Shown: positions 8,041-16,493 of the stretch, piece after piece
How positions within the stretch are numbered: position 1 is the first letter of the stretch
Layout of the letters: each line of letters begins with the position of its first letter
Assembly (NCBI RefSeq): GCF_041435115.1
Contig: NZ_CP108046.1
Span: 4,526,001-4,590,000 of the forward strand
Source of the DNA: Streptomyces sp. NBC_00289
GTDB lineage: Bacteria; Actinomycetota; Actinomycetes; Streptomycetales; Streptomycetaceae
Direction of reading: 5' to 3'
Length of the DNA stretch: 64,000 nucleotides
Made by a program: the position numbers and the translations under genes
The notes under the pieces: model-generated
Told to the model about the DNA's origin: nothing
Databases searched by the model: none
Seen by the model: only the letters and a program-made list of their open reading frames with translations

Positions 8041-9438
8041 TCAGGGGAGCAGTCGCGGCCTCTTCCTCGCCGCCACGTCCTCGACCCATCCGCACACCAG
8101 GATGAACAGCGCGACGAGGACCCAGCCGACGCCGAACATGAACCACTGGCTCTCCAGCGGCAGGTAGGTCTCGAACGCGGGCACCTTCCAGAACTGGTCG
8201 ATCAGCGGCACGGCCAGGATCAGCGCGATCTCGTGCCACAGATAGATCGTGACCGCGCGCGCGTTGAAGACGGTCACGATCCGGTCGAGCCGCCGGAACC
8301 TGGTGAGCCCGGCGAAGTCGATCCGGAAGCGCGCCTTGGCCCACATCAGGAGCGTCACGAAACCGGCCGACCAGAAGGCCTGGGCGAGCGGGATCTCGTC
8401 GAGGTCGTAGGTGCCGAACTCGGCCCGGTGGGCGAAGGCGTACCAGCCGCCGTAGCCGAGTGCCGCGAGCGAGAGGACGACGACCACGGCCGGTTTCATC
8501 CGCTGCAGGACACCGTCGCGGTGCGCGAAACCGAGGATCCAGCAGAAGAGGTACGTCGACAGGTCCCACAGGGCGGTGCCGAGGCGGTTGTCGGGGCCGG
8601 CCCAGACGAAGGTCAGGGCCAGGATCGGCGCGAGGGACAGCACCAGCACCGGGACCGGGGCGAGCCGGAACAGGCGCAGGAGCAGGGGGGAGAGCAGGAC
8701 GAACCAGAGATAGGTCCGCAGGTACCAGAGGATCTCCCAGGCCTGCTCGCCCCACGCGTTGCCCGGCGGGTCGCCCAGCGGCACGATCCAGTAGACGATC
8801 TGCCAGCCCGGCATCCAGTCGTGGATCATCATCGCGAGCACCACGAAGGCGCCCCAGAACCAGAAGGGCGGCAGGAGGCGACGGAACCGGCTCCTGACCA
8901 CCTGGAGGGCGGGCCGTTCCAGGGACTTGGCCATCAGGGTGCCGGCCAGCCCGAACATGATCCCCATCGAGGGGAAGACGAGCCCGGCCCAGGCCCAGCC
9001 GAAGGTGTGGTACGCGACGACCCGGACGAGCGCGACCGCGCGGAGGGTGTCGAAGTACCGGTCACGGCCGCCGCCTGCGGCAGGCTCCGACGAGGCGGCG
9101 ACGGGCTCCGGTTCCGGCTCCACCACCGGCGCAGTCGCCGTCGAGTCCACCGGCACCCGCTGCCCGGGTTCCTCGTAGCCCTCGTAGCCCTCATAGCCCT
9201 CGTAGTGCGGCGGACAGGGCTGCTGTGGGTAGTCCTGCTGCACGTACGGCTGTTGTCCGTACGGCTGTTGTCCGTACGGCTGTTGCCCGTGCGACTGCTG
9301 CTGCGGATACGGCTGCTGCGGTTGCGGATACGGCTGCTGACGCCCGTACCCGTCGTACCCGTAAGGGAGTTGCTCCCCGTACCCCTGCACCTGGCCGTAC
9401 CCCTGCGGGTGCCCCGGTTGTTCCTCACCCCAGCTCAT
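8041..9438 (-). CDS. Acyltransferase 3 family membrane protein with a Gln/Tyr-rich N-terminus
   Basis: The C-terminal 340 residues form a multi-spanning acyltransferase-3 (OafA/YrhL-like) domain, starting [22 protein letters not shown], where the His is the expected catalytic residue. These proteins O-acylate surface sugars. The N-terminal 120 residues are low complexity: Gln-Pro-Tyr-Gly repeats, then three GYE units. The ATG overlaps the stop of the deacetylase-glycosyltransferase gene as ATGA, which supports a shared role in making and decorating an exported polysaccharide. The acyl group is unknown. Confidence 0.85.
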   Translation of the reverse strand: MSWGEEQPGHPQGYGQVQGYGEQLPYGYDGYGRQQPYPQPQQPYPQQQSHGQQPYGQQPYGQQPYVQQDYPQQPCPPHYEGYEGYEGYEEPGQRVPVDSTATAPVVEPEPEPVAASSEPAAGGGRDRYFDTLRAVALVRVVAYHTFGWAWAGLVFPSMGIMFGLAGTLMAKSLERPALQVVRSRFRRLLPPFWFWGAFVVLAMMIHDWMPGWQIVYWIVPLGDPPGNAWGEQAWEILWYLRTYLWFVLLSPLLLRLFRLAPVPVLVLSLAPILALTFVWAGPDNRLGTALWDLSTYLFCWILGFAHRDGVLQRMKPAVVVVLSLAALGYGGWYAFAHRAEFGTYDLDEIPLAQAFWSAGFVTLLMWAKARFRIDFAGLTRFRRLDRIVTVFNARAVTIYLWHEIALILAVPLIDQFWKVPAFETYLPLESQWFMFGVGWVLVALFILVCGWVEDVAARKRPRLLP

Positions 9439-11771
9439 CGGCTGACCCCCGCCGGGGTGCCGACCTCGCCGGTGCGCTTCAGCTTCTGCCAGCGCAGGCG
9501 GCCGCCGGTGAGCGCGGTGATGCAGGAGTGGATGAGGACGAGGTACATCATCTGGCGGTAGGCCAGCTGTTGCAGCGGCATCATCAGCAGGTAGCGGTAC
9601 TTCTCGCGGTCGAGGCGGAAGGCGTACGCCGCGCAGAAGAGCTGGATGCCCAGGACCGCCAGCCACGCGTACAGCGCCGCCTGGAAGTCGACGAAGATCA
9701 TCGAGTAGGCGGTGAAGACGTCGATGAGCGGGGCGAAGACCGGCGTGAGGATCTGGAAGATCACGACCAGCGGCATGCCGACGCGGCCGAAGCGGCCCGA
9801 AGGACCCTTGTCCGTCAGGGACTTGCGGTGCTTCCAGAGCGCCTGCATGGTGCCGTAGGACCAGCGGTAGCGCTGCGACCACAGCTGCTTGAGCGAACCC
9901 GGCGCCTCCGTCCAGGCCCTGGCGTGCTCCTGGTAGACGACCCGCCAGCCCGCGCGGTGCATGGCGATGGTGATGTCGGTGTCCTCGGCGAGGGTGTCCT
10001 CGCTCATGCCGCCGACCTGGAGGACCGCGTCACGGCGGAACGCGCCGATCGCGCCCGGGATGGTGGGCATGCAGCGCAGCAGGTCGTACATGCGGCGGTC
10101 GAGGTTGAAGCCCATCACGTACTCGATGTGCTGCCAGGCGCCGATGATCGTGTCGCGGTTGCCTACCTTGGCGTTGCCCGCGACGGCGCCGACCTCCGGG
10201 TCGGCGAAGGGCTGCACGAGCTGGTGCACGGCGTCCGGCTCGAAGACGGTGTCGCCGTCCATCATCACGACGATGTCGTAACCGGCGCTGCGGACACCGT
10301 TGTTCAGGGCGGCCGGCTTGCCGGCGTTCTCCTGGCGGATGACGCGGACGTTGGACATGCCGAGCGCGTCGGCCGCGCCGCGAGCGATCTCGGACGTGCC
10401 GTCCGTGGAGCCGTCGTCCACGACGATGATCTCGATCGGGTGGGTGCTCCGCGCCAGCGATTCGAGCGTGTTGGCGATGCACTCCTTCTCGTTGTACGCC
10501 GGGACGATCACGCTGCCCGGGCGGGTGACCGTCGGCCCCCAGCTGAACCGGCGTTTGTTGCGCTGTCTGTGGTGGCGGCGGGCGAGGAGCAGCATCATGC
10601 CGAACCGGCCCATGACGGCGACGCCCACGACGACCAGTCCGACCGACAGCGCCGGCACCGTCCACTCGGCGACCGCGACGGCGGCGACGAGGGCCTTGCC
10701 CTCGTAGAGGGTCGCGCCGGTGGCCTCGCGGTGCGCCGCCTGGAGCCGGGAGGTGGTCGACTGCCGGGCCGAACCCTCGACGCCCGCGTTCCCGGTGCCC
10801 GAACCGGCGCTCCCCGTCGAGCCGTTGGGCGCGTCGCTCGGCCGGCTGCCAGTGGCTTGCGGCGCTCCCGCGGCCTGGGCGTTGCTCGCGTTCTGCGCCT
10901 GCATGACGCCGCTGACGGTGGTGAAGGTGTAGCCCTTCGCCTTCATCTTCTCGATGTACTCGGGGAGCGCCGCGACCGTCTGCTCACGGTCGCCGCCCGC
11001 GTCGTGCATGAGGACCGCGGCGCCGGCGGTGCCCTTGGGCGTGGCCCAGCTGACGATCTTCGAGACGCCCGGCTTCTTCCAGTCGTCGCTGTCGGTGTCG
11101 ACGAAGACGCTGGTGTAGCCGTCCTCGCCGAGCTCCTTGTAGACGGGCCAGCTGTAGTTGTCGATGGCGTCCGTCTCCGAGGAGTACGGCGCACGGAACA
11201 GCGTGGTGGTGATGCCGGCCGCCCCGGCCAGCGCGAGCTGCGTCTGCTCCATCTCGCGCCGGATGCGGGAGTCGCTCTGGTACGACAGGTCGACGTGGGT
11301 GAACGTGTGGATGCCCACCTCGTTGCCCTGGTCGACCATGTCCTTCACGATGCCCGGGTAGCGCGAGACCATCGAACCCACCAGGAAGAACGTGGCGGGG
11401 ACGTCGTTCTCCGCGAGGATGTCGAGGACCTCGGGCGTGTACGTGGGGTTCGGGCCGTCGTCGAAGGTGAGCGCGATCGTCTTGCTGGGGACGGAGATCG
11501 TCGTGGCCTGGCCGGCCCGGAAGGTGACGATGGGGCCGCCGTTGAGGATCTTGTCGGGGACCTTGCTGGAGCTGGCCCCGTCGCGCACCCGCTGGTCGCC
11601 GCCGACCTCGGCGCGCAGATAGCCGTCGAGCAGCATGACGCTGGTCAGTCCGAGCAGGAGCAGCAGAGCGAGGATGACGCGGGGCTTCTGCAGCGCCGCG
11701 GCCTTGCCCGCCGCCCGTTCGATACGGGTGGGGGCACGCCGGCGGCGGCGTGCGGGCGTCGTCGTGGTCAT
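9435..11771 (-). CDS. Bifunctional polysaccharide deacetylase / family 2 glycosyltransferase
   Basis: This 778-residue fusion has a membrane helix at about 30-50, then a NodB deacetylase domain with the metal motif TFDDGPN (102-108) and HTFTH (155-159). A Ser/Gly linker and further helices follow, then a processive GT2 domain with VIVPAYNE, VVDDGSTDGT, MDGDT, EDTDI and the QRYRW motif typical of synthases, and C-terminal helices. This pairing resembles PgaB/PgaC activities on one chain and, as I recall, the MatB protein needed for a PNAG-like polymer and hyphal aggregation in Streptomyces. Whether this is MatB or a paralogue cannot be decided here. Confidence 0.88.
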   Translation of the reverse strand: MTTTTPARRRRRAPTRIERAAGKAAALQKPRVILALLLLLGLTSVMLLDGYLRAEVGGDQRVRDGASSSKVPDKILNGGPIVTFRAGQATTISVPSKTIALTFDDGPNPTYTPEVLDILAENDVPATFFLVGSMVSRYPGIVKDMVDQGNEVGIHTFTHVDLSYQSDSRIRREMEQTQLALAGAAGITTTLFRAPYSSETDAIDNYSWPVYKELGEDGYTSVFVDTDSDDWKKPGVSKIVSWATPKGTAGAAVLMHDAGGDREQTVAALPEYIEKMKAKGYTFTTVSGVMQAQNASNAQAAGAPQATGSRPSDAPNGSTGSAGSGTGNAGVEGSARQSTTSRLQAAHREATGATLYEGKALVAAVAVAEWTVPALSVGLVVVGVAVMGRFGMMLLLARRHHRQRNKRRFSWGPTVTRPGSVIVPAYNEKECIANTLESLARSTHPIEIIVVDDGSTDGTSEIARGAADALGMSNVRVIRQENAGKPAALNNGVRSAGYDIVVMMDGDTVFEPDAVHQLVQPFADPEVGAVAGNAKVGNRDTIIGAWQHIEYVMGFNLDRRMYDLLRCMPTIPGAIGAFRRDAVLQVGGMSEDTLAEDTDITIAMHRAGWRVVYQEHARAWTEAPGSLKQLWSQRYRWSYGTMQALWKHRKSLTDKGPSGRFGRVGMPLVVIFQILTPVFAPLIDVFTAYSMIFVDFQAALYAWLAVLGIQLFCAAYAFRLDREKYRYLLMMPLQQLAYRQMMYLVLIHSCITALTGGRLRWQKLKRTGEVGTPAGVSR

Positions 11772-11791
11772 GTGGGTTGCTTGCCTTCCCG

Positions 11792-12217
11792 TCAGTTGGC
11801 GGCCGCGGCGGCGGACGCGGACGAGGAGGGGGCGGAGGTGCCGGTGGACGTGGTCGACGGGGCGCCGCTGGGCCGGCCGAGCTGGTCGCCCAGGCCGCCC
11901 TGCGGCTGGTAGCCGCCGGGGCCGGTCCCGTTCCGGCCGGACGGACCGGCGTTCTGCCCGTTGCCGAAGGGCACCAGCGAGGACGGGTTGATCGACGTGC
12001 CGATGCCCATGAAGGCCATGCCCAGCACGACGGCGTACCCGACACAGACGACGCCGAGGAGGATGCCGACCCGGCGCAGCACCTTGGAGCGGCGTCCGGA
12101 GTTGTCGACGAACACGGGGCCGTCGGCAGACGCGTTGCCGGGTTTGCGACGGCGACCACGCACAACGCCGGCAGGTGCGGCGGCGGCGTGGTTTTCGATG
12201 GCAGGCTCGGAATGCAT
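11792..12217 (-). CDS. Small single-span membrane protein of the polysaccharide operon
   Basis: This 141-residue protein has an Ala/Arg-rich cytoplasmic N-terminus, one membrane helix at about 50-70 (VGILLGVVCVGYAVVLGMAF) and a Gly/Pro/Ser-rich outer tail. It has no known catalytic motif. It is the first gene of the leftward operon with the deacetylase-glycosyltransferase 20 bases downstream, so it is likely an accessory or assembly subunit of the synthase. I do not recognise the family. Confidence 0.7.
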   Translation of the reverse strand: MHSEPAIENHAAAAPAGVVRGRRRKPGNASADGPVFVDNSGRRSKVLRRVGILLGVVCVGYAVVLGMAFMGIGTSINPSSLVPFGNGQNAGPSGRNGTGPGGYQPQGGLGDQLGRPSGAPSTTSTGTSAPSSSASAAAAAN

Positions 12218-12524
12218 TCCCCGGATATTAGGGAGCCTTTATGTGTTGGAAACTCGGAGGTTCTTGTGAGACGCCCATGAGAAATCACCTAACCTGTCTC
12301 TTCCCTGAGAGATTCCCAGAACGGCTGCGCGACGGACCGCGAAGCGAAAGGAACCGTATGCCCCGCTTCGATGCCCGAACAGTCCGATTCGCCAGGCCGG
12401 ATCTGTGGACCGGCTGTACGCCGGCTGTCCGCGCGCGGCTCAGCGGCGTGTGAGACATTTCCTTTTCGGAAACACACTTTGTTTCCGTCCTGAGACAGAG
12501 ATCACGAGAGCTGGTGCATGCAGA
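12218..12524. other. Divergent promoter region between the polysaccharide operon and the GH18-like lipoprotein
   Basis: About 307 bases with relatively AT-rich stretches around 12220-12320 and 12455-12500, as expected for promoters. A short frame open to the right through 12405-12524 is an upstream extension of the lipoprotein frame and lacks a signal peptide. I see no clear operator. Confidence 0.5.
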
Positions 12525-13553
12525 ATGCGGAGTTTCCTGAGGCCGGCAGCCGGGCTCACCTGCTTGTTTGCCCTGGCCACCGCGGGATGCTCAGCGGGTT
12601 CCGACGCCACCTCGGACGCGGCCCCGAAGGCGCCGCGACAGACCGACGCGTCCCCTTCCGGGACCGCGTCGTCGGTGACGTCGTACGCCCCCTACGTCAG
12701 CGCCACCGAAGCCTCCGGCACCGACTCCACGGGCTCCCCCGGCACCTACAACCTGGCCTTCGTGATCGCGGACGGAAGTGACTGCACGCCCAAGTGGAAC
12801 GGCGTCGAGGCGATCGGTGACTCGGCGGTCAAGTCGCGTATCTCGGCGCTCAAGGAGTCGGACGCCACCGTGCGCGTCTCCTTCGGCGGCGCCTCGGGCA
12901 AGGAGTTGGCGGAGAGCTGCGACACCGCGTCGGCGCTGGCGAAGGCCTACGGCGAGGCACTGGACGCCGCCGGGTCGGCGCAGGCGGACTTCGACGTCGA
13001 GGGCGACACCCTGACCGACTCCGACTCGGTGGCCCTGCGCTCCGAGGCGATCGCCCTGTTGCAGCGGGAGCGCAGCGACCTCGAGGTCTCCTACACCCTG
13101 CCCGTCATGCCCTCCGGGCTCGACGCGGACAGCCTGGCACTGCTGGAGTCCGCCAACGACAACGGCGTCCAGGTCTCCACCGTCAACATCATGACCATGA
13201 ACTACGGCGAGTCGTACGACGGCGACATGGGCGACTACGCGATCACCTCGGCCAAGGCCGCGCACACCCAGCTGAAGAAGGTCTTCGGGCTGTCCGACGC
13301 GAACGCCTGGCGGGGCATGGCCCTCACCTCGATGATCGGCGTCAACGACGTCGCGGGCGAGACGTTCGGGCTCGCGGACGCGACCGAGGTCCGCGCCTTC
13401 GCCGAGGAGCGGGAGATCGCCTGGGTGTCGATGTGGTCGACCTTCCGCGACCAGCAGTGCGCGTCGGGGAGCTCGGACAACGACGACGCGGCGACCAACT
13501 GCAGTGGCGTGAAGCAGGGTTCGGGCGCGTTCGCGGAGGCGTTCGCGGAGTGA
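12525..13553 (+). CDS. Lipoprotein with a glycosyl hydrolase family 18-like domain
   Basis: The chosen ATG gives a lipoprotein signal peptide with lipobox ATAGC (Cys22). A Ser/Thr linker is followed by a GH18-type barrel. The SxGG motif is present as SFGG (119-122). The catalytic DxxDxDxE motif reads AQADFDVE, with Asp155, Asp157 and the general acid Glu159 in place but the first Asp replaced by Ala. This occurs in some chitinase-like proteins, so activity is possible but uncertain. Length is 342 aa. It stands alone, divergent from the polysaccharide operon. Confidence 0.8.
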   Translation: MRSFLRPAAGLTCLFALATAGCSAGSDATSDAAPKAPRQTDASPSGTASSVTSYAPYVSATEASGTDSTGSPGTYNLAFVIADGSDCTPKWNGVEAIGDSAVKSRISALKESDATVRVSFGGASGKELAESCDTASALAKAYGEALDAAGSAQADFDVEGDTLTDSDSVALRSEAIALLQRERSDLEVSYTLPVMPSGLDADSLALLESANDNGVQVSTVNIMTMNYGESYDGDMGDYAITSAKAAHTQLKKVFGLSDANAWRGMALTSMIGVNDVAGETFGLADATEVRAFAEEREIAWVSMWSTFRDQQCASGSSDNDDAATNCSGVKQGSGAFAEAFAE

Positions 13554-13593
13554 CGGGGGCCGCCCGGCGCGGCCGCCCAGCGGGGTGAGTGCC

Positions 13594-14382
13594 TTACCGG
13601 CGCCTGTGCAGCAGCCGGCCCGCGACGACCGTCGCCACGCAGGACGCGGCTCCGCGGTCCCGGAGCGCCGCCTCGTCCGGGACGTCGAACACGGCGAAGG
13701 TCGCGTCGAAAGCCCCCTCGACGCTCCTCTCGGCAGCCCCCTCGACACCCCTCTCCGCGGCTCCCGCGACACTCCTCGCGGCGATCCCATCGAGGCCCGT
13801 CCCGAGAGCTCTCTCGACGCCCGTCCCGACGGTCGCGTCGAAACCGTCCGTGCCCACGGGCGGCAACGGCAGCAGGATCGCCTCCGCGAGGCTCCGCCCC
13901 GCGGCCAGCGGATCGAGCGTCGGCGGGCCCACGGGCACGTCGTGGCGCGGCTGCGTGCTCAGTCCCGCCCGGTGCACGGCGTCCCGCACCGCCGGCCGCC
14001 GCAGGTCGCCCGCGACCGCGACGCATCCGTGCGCCAGCATCCGCTGCACACCGCGCCGCGCGCTGGCGGCCCGGCGGGCTTCGGTCATGCCGAGCGCGTC
14101 GAGGGCCTCCCCGGTGAACAGCGGCGCGGTGCCGAGCTCGTCGGCCTCGCGGGGATCGGGGTGGTAGGCGTGCTCCAGGAGTTCCGGTCCGTACGGGTTT
14201 ACCAGCCCCGGGGTGAGCAGTCCGGGCCAGCGCCGGACCCGGGCCGCCGGATGCGCGGCCGCCAGTTCGTCGTACGGGCCGAGGGCCGCGAGCCTCCGCC
14301 CGTCGACCAGGACCGCGCCACCCGGCACGGCCGGCCGCCGGTCCCCCGTGACGAGGAGATCGGCGGCGTGGATCGTCAGCAT
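13594..14382 (-). CDS. Degenerate amidohydrolase (imidazolonepropionase-like) linked to mqnC
   Basis: This 262-residue protein begins like an amidohydrolase: a composite-domain start (IHAADLLVTGDRR), then LLTPGLVNPYGPELLEH where active enzymes have PGLVNxHxH. The two metal-binding histidines are therefore missing. The protein is also short for the superfamily. Residues 182-228 are an Ala/Glu/Arg/Gly-rich pseudo-repeat (VERALGTGLDGIAARSVAGA). It starts only 7 bases after the mqnC stop, so it is co-transcribed. It may be a non-catalytic relic or a partner of the futalosine pathway, which in some bacteria uses an amidohydrolase deaminase. Confidence 0.7.
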   Translation of the reverse strand: MLTIHAADLLVTGDRRPAVPGGAVLVDGRRLAALGPYDELAAAHPAARVRRWPGLLTPGLVNPYGPELLEHAYHPDPREADELGTAPLFTGEALDALGMTEARRAASARRGVQRMLAHGCVAVAGDLRRPAVRDAVHRAGLSTQPRHDVPVGPPTLDPLAAGRSLAEAILLPLPPVGTDGFDATVGTGVERALGTGLDGIAARSVAGAAERGVEGAAERSVEGAFDATFAVFDVPDEAALRDRGAASCVATVVAGRLLHRRR

Positions 14383-14389
14383 ATGGAGG

Positions 14390-15589
14390 TCAGTTGGAGG
14401 CGAGCAGCTTCAGTTCCGGGTGAGCGGTGCCGCCCGCGATCGCCGTGGAGGAGATGTGGGACATGACCCGCTCGTCGACGGGATCGTTCGCCGGGTCGTC
14501 GTGCACGACGATGTGCTCGTACGTCGTGGTCCGCTGCGCCGGAACGCGCCCCGCCTTGCGGATGAGGTCGATGATCTCCATCCGGTTGGAGCGGTGCTTG
14601 GCGCCCGCCGAGGAGACGACGTTCTCCTCCAGCATGATCGAGCCGAGGTCGTCGGCGCCGTAGTGCAGCGACAACTGGCCGACCTCCTTGCCGGTGGTCA
14701 GCCACGAGCCCTGGATGTGGGCGACGTTGTCCATGAACAGCCGCGCGATGGCGATCATCCGCAGGTACTCGAAGAGCGTGGCCTGCGTACGGCCCTTCAG
14801 GTGGTTGTTCTCCGGCTGGTAGGTGTAGGGGATGAAGGCGCGGAAGCCGCCCGTCCGGTCCTGTACGTCGCGGATCATCCGCAGGTGCTCGATGCGCTCG
14901 GCGTTGGTCTCGCCCGTGCCCATCAGCATGGTGGAGGTGGACTCGACGCCCAGCCCGTGGGCGGCCTCCATGATCTCCAGCCAGCGCTCGCCGCTCTCCT
15001 TCAGCGGGGCGATGGCCTTGCGGGGCCGCTCGGGGAGGAGTTCGGCACCGGCGCCGGCGAAGGAGTCGAGGCCGGCCGCGTGGATCCGGGTGATCGCCTC
15101 TTCCACCGTCACGCCGGAGATCCGGGCCATGTGCTCGACCTCGCTCGCCCCCAGGCTGTGGATGACGAGCTGCGGGAACTCCTTCTTGATGGCCGCGAAG
15201 TGCTTCTCGTAATACTCGACGCCGTAGTCCGGGTGGTGGCCGCCCTGGAACATGATCTGGGTCCCGCCGAGCTCGACGGTCTCCGCGCACCGGCGCAGGA
15301 TGTCGTCCAGGTCGCGGGTCCAGCCCTTGGCGGTGTCCTTGGGGGCCGCGTAGAAGGCGCAGAACTTGCACGCCGTGACGCACACGTTCGTGTAGTTGAT
15401 GTTGCGCTCGATGATGTACGTGGCGATGTGCTCGGTTCCCGCGTACCTCCGGCGGCGTACGGCGTCGGCGGCCGCGCCGAGCGCGTGCAGCGGGGCGTCG
15501 CGGTAGAGGACGAGTGCCTCTTCGGGGCTGATCCGTCCGCCGGCCGCGGCACGGTCGAGGACGGACTGAAGCTCGGCCTTCTCGGTCAC
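14390..15589 (-). CDS. mqnC: Cyclic dehypoxanthine futalosine synthase
   Basis: This radical SAM enzyme cyclises dehypoxanthine futalosine in the futalosine route to menaquinone. The 4Fe-4S motif CVTACKFC (Cys70, Cys74, Cys77) is intact, followed by GGTQIMFQGGHHPDYG and the family MLMGTGET. Length is 399 aa, as expected. A C-terminal stretch (SSAGAKHRSN) matches the MqnC/MqnE/CofH group. The ATG is followed by a normal N-terminus. Together with mqnA at 54.6 kb it shows that this organism uses the futalosine pathway rather than the classical men pathway. Confidence 0.95.
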   Translation of the reverse strand: MTEKAELQSVLDRAAAGGRISPEEALVLYRDAPLHALGAAADAVRRRRYAGTEHIATYIIERNINYTNVCVTACKFCAFYAAPKDTAKGWTRDLDDILRRCAETVELGGTQIMFQGGHHPDYGVEYYEKHFAAIKKEFPQLVIHSLGASEVEHMARISGVTVEEAITRIHAAGLDSFAGAGAELLPERPRKAIAPLKESGERWLEIMEAAHGLGVESTSTMLMGTGETNAERIEHLRMIRDVQDRTGGFRAFIPYTYQPENNHLKGRTQATLFEYLRMIAIARLFMDNVAHIQGSWLTTGKEVGQLSLHYGADDLGSIMLEENVVSSAGAKHRSNRMEIIDLIRKAGRVPAQRTTTYEHIVVHDDPANDPVDERVMSHISSTAIAGGTAHPELKLLASN

Positions 15590-15698
15590 CGGGGCGTCCC
15601 TTTCGTAAGGGTTGTGGACAGACCGAACCAGCCTACGCCAGCGGGTTCCCGGAGCCGACGTCAGCCTGCGCCGGGCAGCGGTGCGGGCGGTGCGGTTC

Positions 15699-16493
15699 CT
15701 AACCCGCGTAGGCCCCGATCAGCAGCCCCACGTACGCCCCCGCGATCAGGAACGGCCCGAACGCGATGGCCGTCTTGCGACCGGCCCGCCGCGTCACGAC
15801 CAGCGCGCCGCCGTACAGCGCCCCCAGCAGGAACGCGGCGAAGGTGCCGAGCATCACCGTCGGCCAGCCGTACCACCCGAGCACCGCGCCGAGACCGAGC
15901 GCCAGCTTCACATCGCCGAAGCCCATGCCGCCCGGGTTGACGAGGAACAGCACGAAGAAGGCGCCGCCGAGTGCGAGGGCGCCCCACAGCGCGGTCGGCC
16001 AGTCACCGGCGTGCTCCGGCACCAGCGCGACCAGCCCGAGCAGCGCGAGCGCGGCGGCCGCGAGCGGAAGGGTCAGCACGTCCGGCAGCCGCCGCACGCG
16101 GAAGTCGACGATCGCCAGCAGCACCCCGACCGGCGCGAGCAGCAACCAGACCGCGATCTCCGGCCGGGTGCCGGTGGCGGCGGCGAGAGCGGCGCAGAGG
16201 AGGGCGGTGACGAGGGCGACGAGGGGGGTGCCGGGGCCGTACCCGGGCACAGGCACAGGCACAGGTGCGGCGGGAGACGCTACGGCGGTCTCGGCGCCCC
16301 TTCCGGCAACCGCCGCCCCCGCGCACTCCCCGCACCGGGCCCGTCCGATCCACCCGCCGACCGGGTGTCCGCCGGGACACGTGTCCCGCCAGGCCTCCCC
16401 CGACGGGACGGAGAAGCGGTAGGCGGCTCTCGGCAGGAACGACCCCGCCGCCGCGCCCCACAGCGCGGCGGCGATCACCAGGACGCTGTTCAT
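15699..16493 (-). CDS. Prepilin peptidase (A24 / type IV leader peptidase family)
   Basis: This membrane aspartyl protease cuts the leader of Flp pilins and TadE/F pseudopilins. The catalytic pair is visible: Asp130 in DFRVRRLP and Asp194 in the GxGD motif GFGD (191-194), followed by VK. The N-terminal domain keeps three cysteines (39, 54, 57) of the usual four. About eight helices fit 264 aa. The ATG overlaps the stop of the large LysM protein gene as ATGA. Its likely substrates are encoded at 33.0-34.8 kb in the tad operon, from which this gene is separated by the Rhs region. Confidence 0.9.
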   Translation of the reverse strand: MNSVLVIAAALWGAAAGSFLPRAAYRFSVPSGEAWRDTCPGGHPVGGWIGRARCGECAGAAVAGRGAETAVASPAAPVPVPVPGYGPGTPLVALVTALLCAALAAATGTRPEIAVWLLLAPVGVLLAIVDFRVRRLPDVLTLPLAAAALALLGLVALVPEHAGDWPTALWGALALGGAFFVLFLVNPGGMGFGDVKLALGLGAVLGWYGWPTVMLGTFAAFLLGALYGGALVVTRRAGRKTAIAFGPFLIAGAYVGLLIGAYAG

